Shown: positions 18,056 to 27,267, numbered from the stretch's first letter. The stretch: DNA of 64,000 nt from Thalassotalea sp. PS06 (GCF_007197775.1 NZ_CP041638.1:3224001-3288000); one strand, 5' to 3'. The notes: generated by a model not told the origin, from the letters alone. Translations and numbers: made by a program.

Positions 18056-20347
18056 CTACCCTAAAAGCTTCTTCACATGCTCAGGTCGAATCGGTAAATC
18101 TTTCACCCGCACACCAACCGCCTGATATATAGCGTTACCAATGGCCGGGGCGATACCAATAACACCAGGCTCACCAAGCCCGACAGGCATTTCAGTACTG
18201 TCGATAAATTCAATATCTAACTCAGGAACCTGGCTATGGCGCAATGGCGTGTAGGTATTTAGGTTCAAATCCTTCACCTGCCCATCTTTAAATTCTGTCG
18301 ACTCATACAAGGCCATACTTAATCCCCATAATGCGCCGCCTTCTAATTGCGCTAGTGCGCCATCGGGATGCACAACAGTGCCAGAATCCATCACTAGTGT
18401 TAGCTTTTTAACATTTACTTTGCCAGAAGCCTTGTCGACGTCGACATGGGCTGCGACAGCTAGCCAGGCAGGCATGTTGCGCTCTTGACCTGAGCTGACA
18501 GATACGCCGATACCTTCACCTTCAGCCAAGTCACCGGTATCTCCCAGCTTTTCCTTTAATCGAGACAGTACATTGTGCAGGCGCTTCGCGCCGCCCGTAC
18601 TGTTAGGGCAGGTTCCCTTCTGCTTGCCTTTAGCATCCAGTAGCGACAGGCGAAAATCAATTGGATTCATTTTTGCCTGTATTGCTGTTTCATCAATAAA
18701 GGATTCCAAGCCCCAGACTATCCAGCCCTGGCCAACTGAACGAAGCCAGCCGGGTTTGAAGGTTTTCTGGGCCAGATCATTATTCACAGCCAAAGCGCGA
18801 TGATTTGCCATGGTGTACCAGTGATCGGCGCCAGCGGCAGAAAATGGATCCAGTTTACCTGTATTGTTTGCCCCTTCAGGCATGAAATCCGCTGCCATCG
18901 CCAAGGTTGGCCAACCGGCACAAAAACCATGGGTCATGCCCAGAAAGTTATTATCTTTATCAAAGTAGGATTGGAATTTGGAAACTGAGGCGGAACGAGG
19001 TTGATCAAATTTGCTGTCATCTTCCCGGGTAAAAATAAACTTCACCGTTTTACCGGATTGTTTAGCGGTCAGGGCTGCAGGGATCATGTAATCGCCAAAC
19101 AGTCTGCGGCCAAATCCGCCACCAAGATAATAGGTATGAATTATCACCTTATCTTCACCAACTTCCAGCGCTTTGGCGATTGCCGGCAACGTTAGAGATT
19201 GCCACTGATTACCACCGTGAACGTGCCAAATACCGTCCTTTTCATAGACAGTCGCATTTAACGGTTCGAGTGCAAAGTGCAATACCGTATTGGTTTGGTA
19301 AACGCTTTCGACCGTGGTTTCACTACTGGCTTTGGCACTATCAACATCACCTTCGTTGACAAACCAGGCGCCTTTATCCAGATCTTTAACCAGCTTTTGC
19401 CCTTGCCCGAGAATATCGGCTTCACTGACATTCACCATCTCACCTGGAGCGAAATCTACTTTTAACGCATTACCCGCTTTGATGGCACTGACGTAATTAG
19501 TAGCCAGCACCACGACCCAACCCTGAATTAAATTACTGGGGTCTTTGAGTATTTCAAAGCCAAGGTAACCATCGATTTTTTTGGCTTCAGAATCATCGAC
19601 ATTATTCACTTTCGAGCCGTAAGCCGTTGGCGGCATTACCGGCCTGGCATAAACCATATCGTCCAACTCAACGTCCAGGCCATAAGTTGCGCTACCGTCG
19701 ATTTTCGCCGGGATATCCAGGGCCTTTGCAGGTTTACCGATAAGTTTGCGATGCTTCGCCGATTTCACCGGCAGTGCCGCTAGCTCTTCTGGGGTGTAAG
19801 TTTTATCCAGTGTTGATTTAGAAACAATATCAGCAAAAGTAATGGCTTTACTGCCACAGATAACTTTTGAATCTTTGACTTTACACTGACCTGCATCGGT
19901 ACGGAGAATCTTCGCGGCGGCTTCAATTAATGCCATGCGACCAGCCGCGCCCGCCTGCGAAAATGGCGTGAACGACTGATGCACTGACCAGGAACCACCA
20001 GTGACCATATATCCCCATTTCGGATCAGTATCGACGTGAGTAATGCTGACATCGTCCCAGTTTGCTCCCAGTTCATCGGCGACAATTCGCGCCAATGCGG
20101 TGCCCACGTGTTGCCCCATTTCTGCTCGTGGAATATTGATATTTATCTGGCCATCGCCGGCAATCTCAAACCAAACGGTTGGGGAAAACTTATTAGTGGA
20201 AACACCTTCAGCCATTTCTCGAGTGGATACTTTTGCCAGGGATAATGGCGCAAAGGCCATCAACAACGAAGTACCGGCACTGCCAATTAAAAAACGACGA
20301 CGTGAGTAGTTGCTGATACCTTGTTTAGCGTCTTTAATCGATTTCAT
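18056..20347 (-). CDS. Molybdopterin-binding subunit of isoquinoline 1-oxidoreductase-like dehydrogenase (IorB type)
   Basis: The 763-residue protein is the large molybdenum-cofactor subunit of a xanthine-oxidase-family enzyme. It starts with a Tat signal (SRRRFLIG, 15-22), so it is folded in the cytoplasm and exported. Family motifs include LGGGFGRRLFGDY near residue 400 and GLGEPGVIGIAPAIGNAI near the C-terminus, which supplies the catalytic Glu. Together with the neighbouring [2Fe-2S] subunit it forms a two-subunit hydroxylase/dehydrogenase of aromatic N-heterocycles or aldehydes; the actual substrate is open. No FAD subunit is present, as expected for the IorAB branch, and no cytochrome partner is adjacent. 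Confidence 0.9.
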   Translation of the reverse strand: MKSIKDAKQGISNYSRRRFLIGSAGTSLLMAFAPLSLAKVSTREMAEGVSTNKFSPTVWFEIAGDGQININIPRAEMGQHVGTALARIVADELGANWDDVSITHVDTDPKWGYMVTGGSWSVHQSFTPFSQAGAAGRMALIEAAAKILRTDAGQCKVKDSKVICGSKAITFADIVSKSTLDKTYTPEELAALPVKSAKHRKLIGKPAKALDIPAKIDGSATYGLDVELDDMVYARPVMPPTAYGSKVNNVDDSEAKKIDGYLGFEILKDPSNLIQGWVVVLATNYVSAIKAGNALKVDFAPGEMVNVSEADILGQGQKLVKDLDKGAWFVNEGDVDSAKASSETTVESVYQTNTVLHFALEPLNATVYEKDGIWHVHGGNQWQSLTLPAIAKALEVGEDKVIIHTYYLGGGFGRRLFGDYMIPAALTAKQSGKTVKFIFTREDDSKFDQPRSASVSKFQSYFDKDNNFLGMTHGFCAGWPTLAMAADFMPEGANNTGKLDPFSAAGADHWYTMANHRALAVNNDLAQKTFKPGWLRSVGQGWIVWGLESFIDETAIQAKMNPIDFRLSLLDAKGKQKGTCPNSTGGAKRLHNVLSRLKEKLGDTGDLAEGEGIGVSVSSGQERNMPAWLAVAAHVDVDKASGKVNVKKLTLVMDSGTVVHPDGALAQLEGGALWGLSMALYESTEFKDGQVKDLNLNTYTPLRHSQVPELDIEFIDSTEMPVGLGEPGVIGIAPAIGNAIYQAVGVRVKDLPIRPEHVKKLLG

Positions 20348-20358
20348 AACCCGTCCTC

Positions 20359-20859
20359 CTATGCCGTTGTATCATTTTCAGAATTATCATCTTCCGGATC
20401 GTACATCTGCACCGCATTACTGCCGGCAACTGACATAATGGCATTGGTGATCCGGGTGTAAGACATACAGCGGCAAAGGTTACCGTTCATCGCCGCAATG
20501 ATTTCATCTTCCGTCGGATTGGGATTTTGCGACAATAAGCTGGCCGCCTGCATGATTTGTCCCGACTGACAATAACCACATTGCGGAACCTGAGCCTCAA
20601 GCCAGGCTTTTTGCAAAGGATGTTCGCCTTTAAGTCCCTCAATTGTCGTTACTTTTGCACCATTTACCGCCGACACCGGCGTAGCACAGGAGCGAACAGC
20701 TGCACCATTTAAATGCACCGTACAGGCGCCGCACTGGGCAATACCACAACCAAACTTGGTGCCCTTTAATTTTAACTCGTCGCGGATCACCCAAAGCAAT
20801 GGGGTATCTTCCGCGGCATTACTACTGACTGCTTTATCATTGAGAGTAAACTTAATCAT
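20359..20859 (-). CDS. [2Fe-2S] subunit of IorAB-type molybdenum hydroxylase
   Basis: The 166-residue small subunit carries electrons from the molybdenum site. It has both iron-sulfur clusters: the plant-type ferredoxin set FGCGIAQCGACTVHLNG plus a following SC, and the helical-domain set QCGYCQSGQ...GNLCRCMSY. The ATG at 20859 (MIKFTLND) has GGTGGAAC before it and is the standard family start; an upstream ATG at 20892 would add 11 residues. An acidic tail (DPEDDNSEND) is unusual but harmless. It ends 11 bases before the large subunit and has no Tat signal, so it is probably exported with its partner. Confidence 0.92.
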   Translation of the reverse strand: MIKFTLNDKAVSSNAAEDTPLLWVIRDELKLKGTKFGCGIAQCGACTVHLNGAAVRSCATPVSAVNGAKVTTIEGLKGEHPLQKAWLEAQVPQCGYCQSGQIMQAASLLSQNPNPTEDEIIAAMNGNLCRCMSYTRITNAIMSVAGSNAVQMYDPEDDNSENDTTA

Positions 20860-20965
20860 AGTTCCACCCGACGTTATCTCGCTGTTTTGCAAATAAATTA
20901 CTGCCTAAAACCAATTACCTAAGTAAAGTTCACCATCGCCACTTCCGCAAAGTTCCGGCAACTTC

Positions 20966-21183
20966 GGGACACCCACCTAATCCCCAATTCGAGACACCCA
21001 CATAATTCCCAATTCAGGATACCCACAAGCTAAAGCTTCTCATGATGGAGAAACATGATGTGAATAGCAGAGGGTGTTTCTAGGATGTTCCTCCTCCTGC
21101 AGCGCTCAATAATTGCTTAGGGCATGAATGTTTGTGGGTGTCCCCAATTATAAAAACCAATAGATTTGTGGGTGTCCCCAATT
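20966..21183. repeat. Cluster of inverted GTGGGTGTCC-type repeats
   Basis: Three leftward motifs (GGGACACCCAC at 20966, GAGACACCCAC at 20991, GGATACCCACA at 21017) face two rightward ones (GTGGGTGTCCCCAATT at 21134 and 21168). The 218-base block lies in the 507-base gap between the IorA start and the lipoprotein start, and contains no gene. The same motif recurs at 22.9-23.1, 32.07, 39.3 and 39.9 kb. The arrangement suggests a REP/RAYT-type or MITE-like mobile repeat; no transposase is in the window. Confidence 0.7.
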
Positions 21184-21366
21184 TGCTCCTGCCGAAAGCA
21201 CAGTTTTGTCAAGATTCCGTCAACGTCATATGAGGGTGTGTAAAGTTAGGTAAAGGAGGATGCTTCAAAGGAACCAGATGGATAAAAATAAACTCCATTG
21301 AACGCTGACAATTTTTAATAAAGTTATTTGCCAGCAACCATAACAACAATTCAATGGAGACAAATT

Positions 21367-22881
21367 ATGCGCGATAAATTGATTCGACCGACCAAATCCA
21401 GGACGTTTGAATTGCTATTTCTCAGTGCTTTGATGGGATTACTTTCCGCCTGTGGTGGCAGTGAAAGTGATTCGGAAGCAGATTATGGAGCGATCAAGTT
21501 TTACAACGCTTCGAGCAACTCCCCACAGATGTTCTTCACCATCGATGAAGATTTAGACGATGAAGATGACGACGCATTAGAAGCAACCTATTCATACATC
21601 GGCTACGGAGAAGCGACGGCAACCCGAGATCTCGATAACATCGATTACTTCCTCGAAGTTGCATGGCAAAGTGACGATTCATCTTCACGTGATGATCTGA
21701 CCATTGTCCATGAAACTGAAGTTAGCATTGAAAAAGATCAGCTTTCCCTGTTCGTTTTGAATGGCGACATCAGTAACTCTTCCTTAATTCAATACAACTT
21801 GCCTATTATCGATGACGACAATGATGACGATGAAGAGCTGTTCAACTTCTCGATACTAAATCTTCACAACCAGTTTGATTCTTTGCAATTGCACGTATCC
21901 CTTGCCAATGAAACCTTTAATGAAGCAATGCCGGTAACGCAATTTGAATATCAGCAACTTAGCGATAACCAGAAACTGGATCAGGAAGAATACATCTTTT
22001 ATCTGACCTTGCCGGGCGACGATGAGGTTTTATTTAAATCCGATTCGGTAAATTTCCCTTATGCGAACCAGTACCTGCTGATGATTAAACCGAGCAATGG
22101 TGTTGGTGAGTCGGCCTTCAGTTTGGATATCCTGTCATGGTCTAGTTATTTGAATCTGGAAAATTACGGCGAGTCTGGAAAGTTTCGCGTTTATAACGGT
22201 ATCGAAACCCATGATTTGCTGCCTGATTACATTGGTCAGATCAGCACTATGTTCACCACCATCGGCGATGAAATATCGGTCGATTCATTAGCTATTGGTG
22301 AATTCAGCGACGCCTACGCGGCGCAGCGCGGCGATTACAGCATTAATCTAACCGCCAGCGAAACCGAGCAACCGCTATTGAGTAATCACCTGGTTACCTT
22401 GAGTGAAAACGTATTTAAGACCGTATTTTTCTATCTGAGTGAGGAGAATGTCGATCACGATGGTGACGGTGATGTGGATGAAGACGGTGACGGTTTTGTT
22501 GATGAAGTGGAAGTCAAAATTCAATCCATGGTAGTTGAAAACAACCTTAATGAATCCCTATATCAGCACAACATGCAGTTACTGAACCTGGTGAATGATG
22601 ATGACTACCCCAGTATTCGCCTGTATTTCGTGCGTAGCGATGAGCTCATTGAAACGGCGCAACACTGGCGGACTGCCTGGTTTGCGACACCAACAGAAAT
22701 TAACATGAGTAATAACACCTATGAAGTTTACGCGGTTGCTCAAGATGACAGTAGTGACATTATTCTGGCATCGGAGTTATTAGTCTTAGATGAAACCAGT
22801 CTCAATCAGTTTGTTTTGCTGGAAAGCGACGAGACCAGCGGTAGCGGTTATCGAATGACTTTTACCAACCAAAACCCTTAG
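21367..22881 (+). CDS. Acidic lipoprotein with DUF4397-like repeats
   Basis: The 504-residue protein starts with a lipoprotein signal (LLFLSALMGLLSAC, Cys at about 29). The ATG at 21367 has GGAGA eight bases before it and is preferred to the upstream ATG at 21328. The mature part is very acidic and has repeated beta-rich units beginning AIKFYNASSNSP, FSILNLHNQFDSL, KFRVYNGIE and MQLLNLVNDDD, which look like DUF4397-type domains with the typical 'N(A/G)S/H' turn. Near residue 375 a DHDGDGDVDEDGDGFVDE run resembles EF-hand or thrombospondin type-3 calcium loops. It is probably an envelope or surface protein; function unknown. Both flanks hold the dispersed GTGGGTGTCC repeats. Confidence 0.8.
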   Translation: MRDKLIRPTKSRTFELLFLSALMGLLSACGGSESDSEADYGAIKFYNASSNSPQMFFTIDEDLDDEDDDALEATYSYIGYGEATATRDLDNIDYFLEVAWQSDDSSSRDDLTIVHETEVSIEKDQLSLFVLNGDISNSSLIQYNLPIIDDDNDDDEELFNFSILNLHNQFDSLQLHVSLANETFNEAMPVTQFEYQQLSDNQKLDQEEYIFYLTLPGDDEVLFKSDSVNFPYANQYLLMIKPSNGVGESAFSLDILSWSSYLNLENYGESGKFRVYNGIETHDLLPDYIGQISTMFTTIGDEISVDSLAIGEFSDAYAAQRGDYSINLTASETEQPLLSNHLVTLSENVFKTVFFYLSEENVDHDGDGDVDEDGDGFVDEVEVKIQSMVVENNLNESLYQHNMQLLNLVNDDDYPSIRLYFVRSDELIETAQHWRTAWFATPTEINMSNNTYEVYAVAQDDSSDIILASELLVLDETSLNQFVLLESDETSGSGYRMTFTNQNP

Positions 22882-22925
22882 TCGATTGTTTCGACAAGAT
22901 TGGCAAGGATAATAGCGACGATTTT

Positions 22926-23085
22926 GGGGCATCCACTTTCATGATCTCAGTTCCCGGATATAGTGGGAGTCCCGTTTTCTCCAGTTTCCCTTAACCCACT
23001 CACTACGCTAGGAAGCATCACTTTCAGGACATCCACTTTGATGATCTCTCATTTGGTTTCAAAAGCGCGGATAGAGTGGGTGTCC
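22926..23085. repeat. Two degenerate hairpin-type repeats of the GTGGGTGTCC family
   Basis: Two units share the 19-base start CATCCACTTT(C/G)ATGATCTC at 22930 and 23030, exactly 100 bases apart. Each ends with CGGATA-AGTGGG-GTCC (22962-22973 and 23074-23085). In the second unit GGACATCCACT (23027) and AGTGGGTGTCC (23075) are near-inverse ends. They fill most of the 393-base gap between the lipoprotein and the iron transporter; no gene is seen there. Confidence 0.6.
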
Positions 23086-23234
23086 TTTTTATCGTATTTT
23101 TTATCGTCAAAGCATCAATTCTCACAGGTCTCAATTAAGCGGCAACTAATCCCAACAAATTAGAGACTTATCGCAAATATTCAGATTTTTGCTAAATTAG
23201 TGCTAGAGTTGGTAAAGCATAATTGCTATGCTAA

Positions 23235-23249
23235 TGATAATTATTCTCA
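23235..23249. promoter_or_regulatory. Fur box upstream of ferric iron ABC transporter
   Basis: TGATAAT-T-ATTCTCA matches the 7-1-7 Fur consensus TGATAATnATTATCA at 14 of 15 positions, counting the centre. It lies 26 bases upstream of the substrate-binding protein ATG. This is direct support for iron repression of the transporter operon by Fur. Confidence 0.85.
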
Positions 23250-23274
23250 TTAACTAACAATAAAACTGTCGATT

Positions 23275-24267
23275 ATGAAAAAGATTATTCTGGCTGCGGC
23301 TTTAATGGGTAGTGCATTCGGTGCACTGGCTGAGCAAGTAAACATTTACTCTTACCGTCAACCTTTCCTGATTGAACCAATCTTAGAAAAATTCACCGAG
23401 CAAACTGGTATCAAAACCAATGTTGTTTTCGCGAAAAGCGGTATCGTTGAGCGTCTGCAGCGTGAAGGTAAACTTTCTCCGGCAGATATCGTTTTAACAT
23501 CAAACTTTGCGGTGTTATTGCAACTTGAAGAAGCGGGTCTAACCCAAACCATCAACAGCGAAGAAGTGAACAAAAACGTTCCTGCACAATTTCGTGATGA
23601 AAACTGGGTAGCGCTTACCAAACGTGCTCGTGCGATCTACAGCGCCAAAACCTTAGGCGATAAATCTGATATTAACTACGAAGATTTAGCTACGGCTGAA
23701 TACAAAGGTCAAATCTGTACCCGCAGTGGTAAGCACCCTTATAACCTTGGCCTGGTTTCTTCGATGATTGCTCATCACGGTGAAGAGAAAACGCTTGAGT
23801 GGTTACAAGGTGTTAAAGACAACCTAGCCCGTCGCCCGCAAGGTAATGACCGTGGCCAGGTTAAAGCCATCAAAGAAGGTCTTTGTACGGTTTCTTTAGG
23901 CAATAGCTACTACCTTGGTAAAATGATCACCGACGAGAATCAGAAAGCCTGGGCGGATGCGGTAAACATCAACTTCCCGAACCAGAACAACCGTGGCACT
24001 CACGTAAACGTTAGTGGTGTTGTGCTGACCAAGCACAGCAAAAACCAAGATAGTGCGCTGAAATTAATCGAGTTTTTAACTCAGGATACAGCCCAGGGTA
24101 TGTATGCATCCGTGAACTATGAATACCCGGTAAAAGAAGGTGTTGAGTTATCAGAGCTTGTTGCTTCCTGGGGCGATTTTAAAGTTGACAGTATTGCCAT
24201 CAGCGAAGCGGCAAAATACCGCGCCGATGCATTACGTCTTCTCGATCAGGTTAAGTTTGATTTATAA
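23275..24267 (+). CDS. Ferric iron ABC transporter, substrate-binding protein (FbpA/FutA type)
   Basis: This 330-residue periplasmic protein captures Fe(III) for the adjacent ABC transporter. A signal peptide ends GALA before EQVNIYSYRQP, where the Tyr is a typical metal-site residue. The GNSYYLGKM segment near residue 215 contains the paired tyrosines that bind ferric iron in the FbpA/FutA family. A near-perfect Fur box sits 26 bases upstream. A short palindrome and a terminator follow, so the binding protein is probably made in excess over the permease and ATPase. Confidence 0.94.
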   Translation: MKKIILAAALMGSAFGALAEQVNIYSYRQPFLIEPILEKFTEQTGIKTNVVFAKSGIVERLQREGKLSPADIVLTSNFAVLLQLEEAGLTQTINSEEVNKNVPAQFRDENWVALTKRARAIYSAKTLGDKSDINYEDLATAEYKGQICTRSGKHPYNLGLVSSMIAHHGEEKTLEWLQGVKDNLARRPQGNDRGQVKAIKEGLCTVSLGNSYYLGKMITDENQKAWADAVNINFPNQNNRGTHVNVSGVVLTKHSKNQDSALKLIEFLTQDTAQGMYASVNYEYPVKEGVELSELVASWGDFKVDSIAISEAAKYRADALRLLDQVKFDL

Positions 24268-24289
24268 TTCACAGGCTTAATCGAGACAA

Positions 24290-24314
24290 TACCAATTAAT
24301 GAATGTAATTGGTA
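24290..24314. repeat. Short ACCAATTA palindromic element
   Basis: TACCAATT and AATTGGTA form inverted ends around a 9-base centre. The ends match those of the larger element at 27181-27218. It sits between the fbpA-type stop codon and the terminator and could add to mRNA 3'-end stability. Confidence 0.55.
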
Positions 24315-24318
24315 TTAG

Positions 24319-24349
24319 AAAAAGGATGGCGATTACGTCATCCTTTTTT
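24319..24349 (+). terminator. Terminator between iron-binding protein and permease genes
   Basis: AAAAAGGATG (24319-24328) pairs with CATCCTTTTTT (24339-24349) around a 10-base loop, with the T-run at the end. It probably attenuates transcription into the permease and ATPase genes. Confidence 0.8.
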
Positions 24350-24403
24350 GTTTTACCGATAGCATCGAATAAACAAAATGAATAAACACAACGGATAACC
24401 CTT

Positions 24404-26140
24404 TTGGCGATAACAACAATCGTAAAACGTCCCTGGCAAATTGGCAGCTTTTTATTGGTCGCTGTCTTATTTGCACCGACTCTGGCTTTGGTATTTACCG
24501 CCATGGAAAGCTCTGAGGGGATTTTTGCGCAGCTTGCAGATACGGTTTTATTTGATTACATCAGCAATTCGATATTGATGGTTATCGGTGTCTGCCTGCT
24601 CAGTTTATTAATCGGCCTGCCCTTAGCCTGGCTGGTCGCCATGTGTAAATTCCCGGGCAAACGCTTTTTCTCCTGGGCATTAGTCCTGCCTCTTGCGATG
24701 CCAGCTTATATCGTTGCCTATATCTACAGTGATTTTTTCGATTACGCAGGTCCGGTACAAATCTGGCTGAGAAACACCTTTGGCTGGCAAAGCCCTGGAG
24801 ATTACTGGTTTTTTGATATTCGTTCGATTCCCGGCGCCAGTGTTATCCTGGCCCTGGTGTTATACCCCTATGTTTATTTGTTTTTACGAAGTGCCTTTTC
24901 CCAAAATAACCTGGTACAGATGCAGGCCAGTCGTTTACTCGGCGATACCCCTTGGCAAAGTTTCTGGCGCATAAGTGTTCCCCAGGCTCGCGGCATTATC
25001 ATCGCATCTTTAGCCCTGGTTGGTATGGAAACCCTCGCAGATTTTGCCACCATGCATTATTTTGCCATCAATACCATGACCACTGCGGTCTACGACACCT
25101 GGCTTGGCTACTACAACCTTGCTGCTGCGGCCAAATTATCGGTGTTGATGTTAGCAATGATATTTTTGCTGCTTGCTATCGAAAAAAGACAGCGTATCGA
25201 CAAACAAAATTACTCACGCAATGACAGTTTTGATAACAGTGAAATGTATCAGTTAACTGGTGTAAAAGCCTGGCTTGCCACCAGTTTTGCCGCTGCGGTG
25301 TTATTCGCAGGATTCATTTTGCCAACCCTAGTCTTGTGCGGCTTTATCTTTGATTATTACGATCAGGTGTGGAGCCAGGAATTCATTGAATATGGTACCA
25401 AGAGCCTGTTTATCGCCCTAATCGCGGCAGTATTCGCGGTTATTGTCGCCTTAGTCGTTAACTTTGGCCTGCGCCAATCTCAACAATCCGGGCAATCAAA
25501 ACGTGCCTGGATGCAGCCAATCCCCGGGCAAATGGCCAGCATGGGCTATGCCCTACCCGGCACGGTATTAGCCATAGGTATCATAATTCCGATGACCGCA
25601 CTGGAATTCTGGAGCAATGATCTGCTTGTTGAGTGGTTCAACTGGCAACCTGGCCTGTTCTTAACCGGAACGATATTTGCCATTATCTTTGCCTATGTGG
25701 TTCGTTTCTGTGCCATTCCCATTGGCTCTGTGCAGGAAAGTATGAGTAAAATTTCACCTCACCTAGATCAGGCCAGTCGTTCTATGGGCAGAGGTTTTAC
25801 TAAAACGGCGTTTCGCATTCACTTGCCGTTGTTAAAACGCATTTTATTAACCAGTGGTTTGTTAGTTTTCATTGAAGCGATGAAAGAATTACCAGCGGCG
25901 TTACTACTTCGACCTTTTGGATTCGAAACCCTGGCCACCTATGTGTATCAGTATGTCAGTGACGAGCAACTAGAGCTCGCTTCATTGGCGGCGCTAAGCA
26001 TTGTTATTCTGGGTCTGATACCATTACTTATCGTCAACCGAATGTCAGAAGGTTCTCTACAGAAAAAGCCTGATTCGGATGATAAGGTAAATCCAAGCAA
26101 TACGCCATCACATGACAGTGATGTTGCCACACAAAAATAA
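24404..26140 (+). CDS. Ferric iron ABC transporter permease (fused FbpB type)
   Basis: The 578-residue inner-membrane protein contains two copies of the binding-protein-dependent permease domain, about 12 hydrophobic segments in all. Each half has an EAA-type loop: ASRLLGDTPWQSFWRISVP near 175-195 and ASRSMGRGFTKTAFRIHLP near 460-480. It forms the Fe(III) channel of the FbpABC system. The start is a TTG; the nearest ATG upstream (24378) runs into a stop after six codons. The C-terminal tail is polar (about 25 residues) and unusual but not broken. The ATPase gene follows 14 bases later. Confidence 0.92.
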   Translation: MAITTIVKRPWQIGSFLLVAVLFAPTLALVFTAMESSEGIFAQLADTVLFDYISNSILMVIGVCLLSLLIGLPLAWLVAMCKFPGKRFFSWALVLPLAMPAYIVAYIYSDFFDYAGPVQIWLRNTFGWQSPGDYWFFDIRSIPGASVILALVLYPYVYLFLRSAFSQNNLVQMQASRLLGDTPWQSFWRISVPQARGIIIASLALVGMETLADFATMHYFAINTMTTAVYDTWLGYYNLAAAAKLSVLMLAMIFLLLAIEKRQRIDKQNYSRNDSFDNSEMYQLTGVKAWLATSFAAAVLFAGFILPTLVLCGFIFDYYDQVWSQEFIEYGTKSLFIALIAAVFAVIVALVVNFGLRQSQQSGQSKRAWMQPIPGQMASMGYALPGTVLAIGIIIPMTALEFWSNDLLVEWFNWQPGLFLTGTIFAIIFAYVVRFCAIPIGSVQESMSKISPHLDQASRSMGRGFTKTAFRIHLPLLKRILLTSGLLVFIEAMKELPAALLLRPFGFETLATYVYQYVSDEQLELASLAALSIVILGLIPLLIVNRMSEGSLQKKPDSDDKVNPSNTPSHDSDVATQK

Positions 26141-26154
26141 TAGCGGAGTCGTTC

Positions 26155-27180
26155 ATGGTATTGGCCATTAACCAACTACAAGTCAGTTATCAGCAGCAAA
26201 CCATTTTGCATGGTGTTGATTTGAACGTTGCCCAGGGTGAAATTGTCTGTTTACTTGGCTCCAGCGGCTGCGGCAAAACCACGCTATTAAAAACCATTGC
26301 CGGCCTTATCAATGTGGATAAAGGCGATATCGAGATAAATGGCAATACGGTCAATTCCGACGGTTTGGCAGTCGCTCCGGAAAAACGAAATCTTGGTATG
26401 CTCTTTCAGGACTACGCGTTATTTCCACACCTAAGCGTTGCTGAAAACATTGCTTATGGCCTTCGCAAACTCGATAAGGCTCAGCGCCAGGCAAGAGTGC
26501 AGGAAATGCTGGCCTTAGTGCAGTTACCGGATATCAGTGACAAATACCCCAACCAGCTTTCTGGTGGCCAACAACAACGGGTAGCACTCGCCCGTGCTTT
26601 AGCTTATCAACCGGATCTGCTGTTACTGGATGAGCCATTTTCTAATATCGATACCAAGGTGAAATTTGAATTAATTGCGCAAATTCGCGATATCATCAAA
26701 CAATCCGGAGTTGCGGCGATTTTTGTATCGCACAGCAAAGATGAAGCCTTCGGTTTTGCCGATACCATCGCTTTGATGGATGAAGGCAAAATCCAGCAAA
26801 CCGGTACACCTAAGGCCTTATACCAACAACCAAACTCGGCATTTGTCGCCCGCTTTATGGGGCCACTTAATGAAATCCTGAGCAATCAGCTACCGCCAGA
26901 GGTAACAAAAATACTTGGCCAGCAAGGCATTCAGCTAGCAAACAACGACAGGCTTTTAGTGCGCCCGGAAAATCTGTCGCTTTCGCCGCAGAGTGAAGGA
27001 CAAGATATTGAACTACAAGCTGTTGTTGAGTCCACCACATTCTATGGCAAGCAGGTTACCGCCAGTGCTCGCTGTTATGGTGACATCATTTCATTTTACG
27101 TTGACAGCCAACAACCTTTAGAGCCCGGCGATAAGGTCAGCCTTTATTTCAGCGCCGAACACTTATTGTTGGCTAATTGA
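26155..27180 (+). CDS. Ferric iron ABC transporter ATP-binding protein (FbpC type)
   Basis: The 341-residue ATPase powers Fe(III) import. It shows the Walker A motif [10 protein letters not shown] near residue 36, Q-loop [10 protein letters not shown], the ABC signature [15 protein letters not shown], Walker [13 protein letters not shown] and the switch His in [11 protein letters not shown]-terminal regulatory (TOBE-like) domain follows from about residue 240. It is the last gene of the Fur-controlled unit. The palindromic ACCAATTACA element begins directly after its stop codon. Confidence 0.95.
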   Translation: MVLAINQLQVSYQQQTILHGVDLNVAQGEIVCLLGSSGCGKTTLLKTIAGLINVDKGDIEINGNTVNSDGLAVAPEKRNLGMLFQDYALFPHLSVAENIAYGLRKLDKAQRQARVQEMLALVQLPDISDKYPNQLSGGQQQRVALARALAYQPDLLLLDEPFSNIDTKVKFELIAQIRDIIKQSGVAAIFVSHSKDEAFGFADTIALMDEGKIQQTGTPKALYQQPNSAFVARFMGPLNEILSNQLPPEVTKILGQQGIQLANNDRLLVRPENLSLSPQSEGQDIELQAVVESTTFYGKQVTASARCYGDIISFYVDSQQPLEPGDKVSLYFSAEHLLLAN

Positions 27181-27218
27181 TACCAATTACACTAAGTTTG
27201 TGCACAATGTAATTGGTA
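27181..27218. repeat. Palindromic ACCAATTACA element after the iron ATPase
   Basis: TACCAATTACA and TGTAATTGGTA are perfect 11-bp inverted ends around a centre holding 'gtttgtgcacaa'. That centre is the reverse complement of the core of the elements at 1-83 and 58651-58763. Placed directly after a stop codon, it may fold as an mRNA 3'-end hairpin. Confidence 0.7.
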
Positions 27219-27252
27219 TAAACCTACACTCTAATCCATTACTGTAACGATT

Positions 27253-27267
27253 CAGGAGTAACTCCTG
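27253..27267 (+). promoter_or_regulatory. Hairpin enclosing the Shine-Dalgarno of the NTF2-like gene
   Basis: CAGGAG (27253-27258) is exactly complementary to CTCCTG (27262-27267), with the loop TAA between them. The left arm is the ribosome-binding site and the last base of the right arm is the first base of the GTG start. Folding would hide the ribosome-binding site, so translation may be controlled. Confidence 0.5.
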
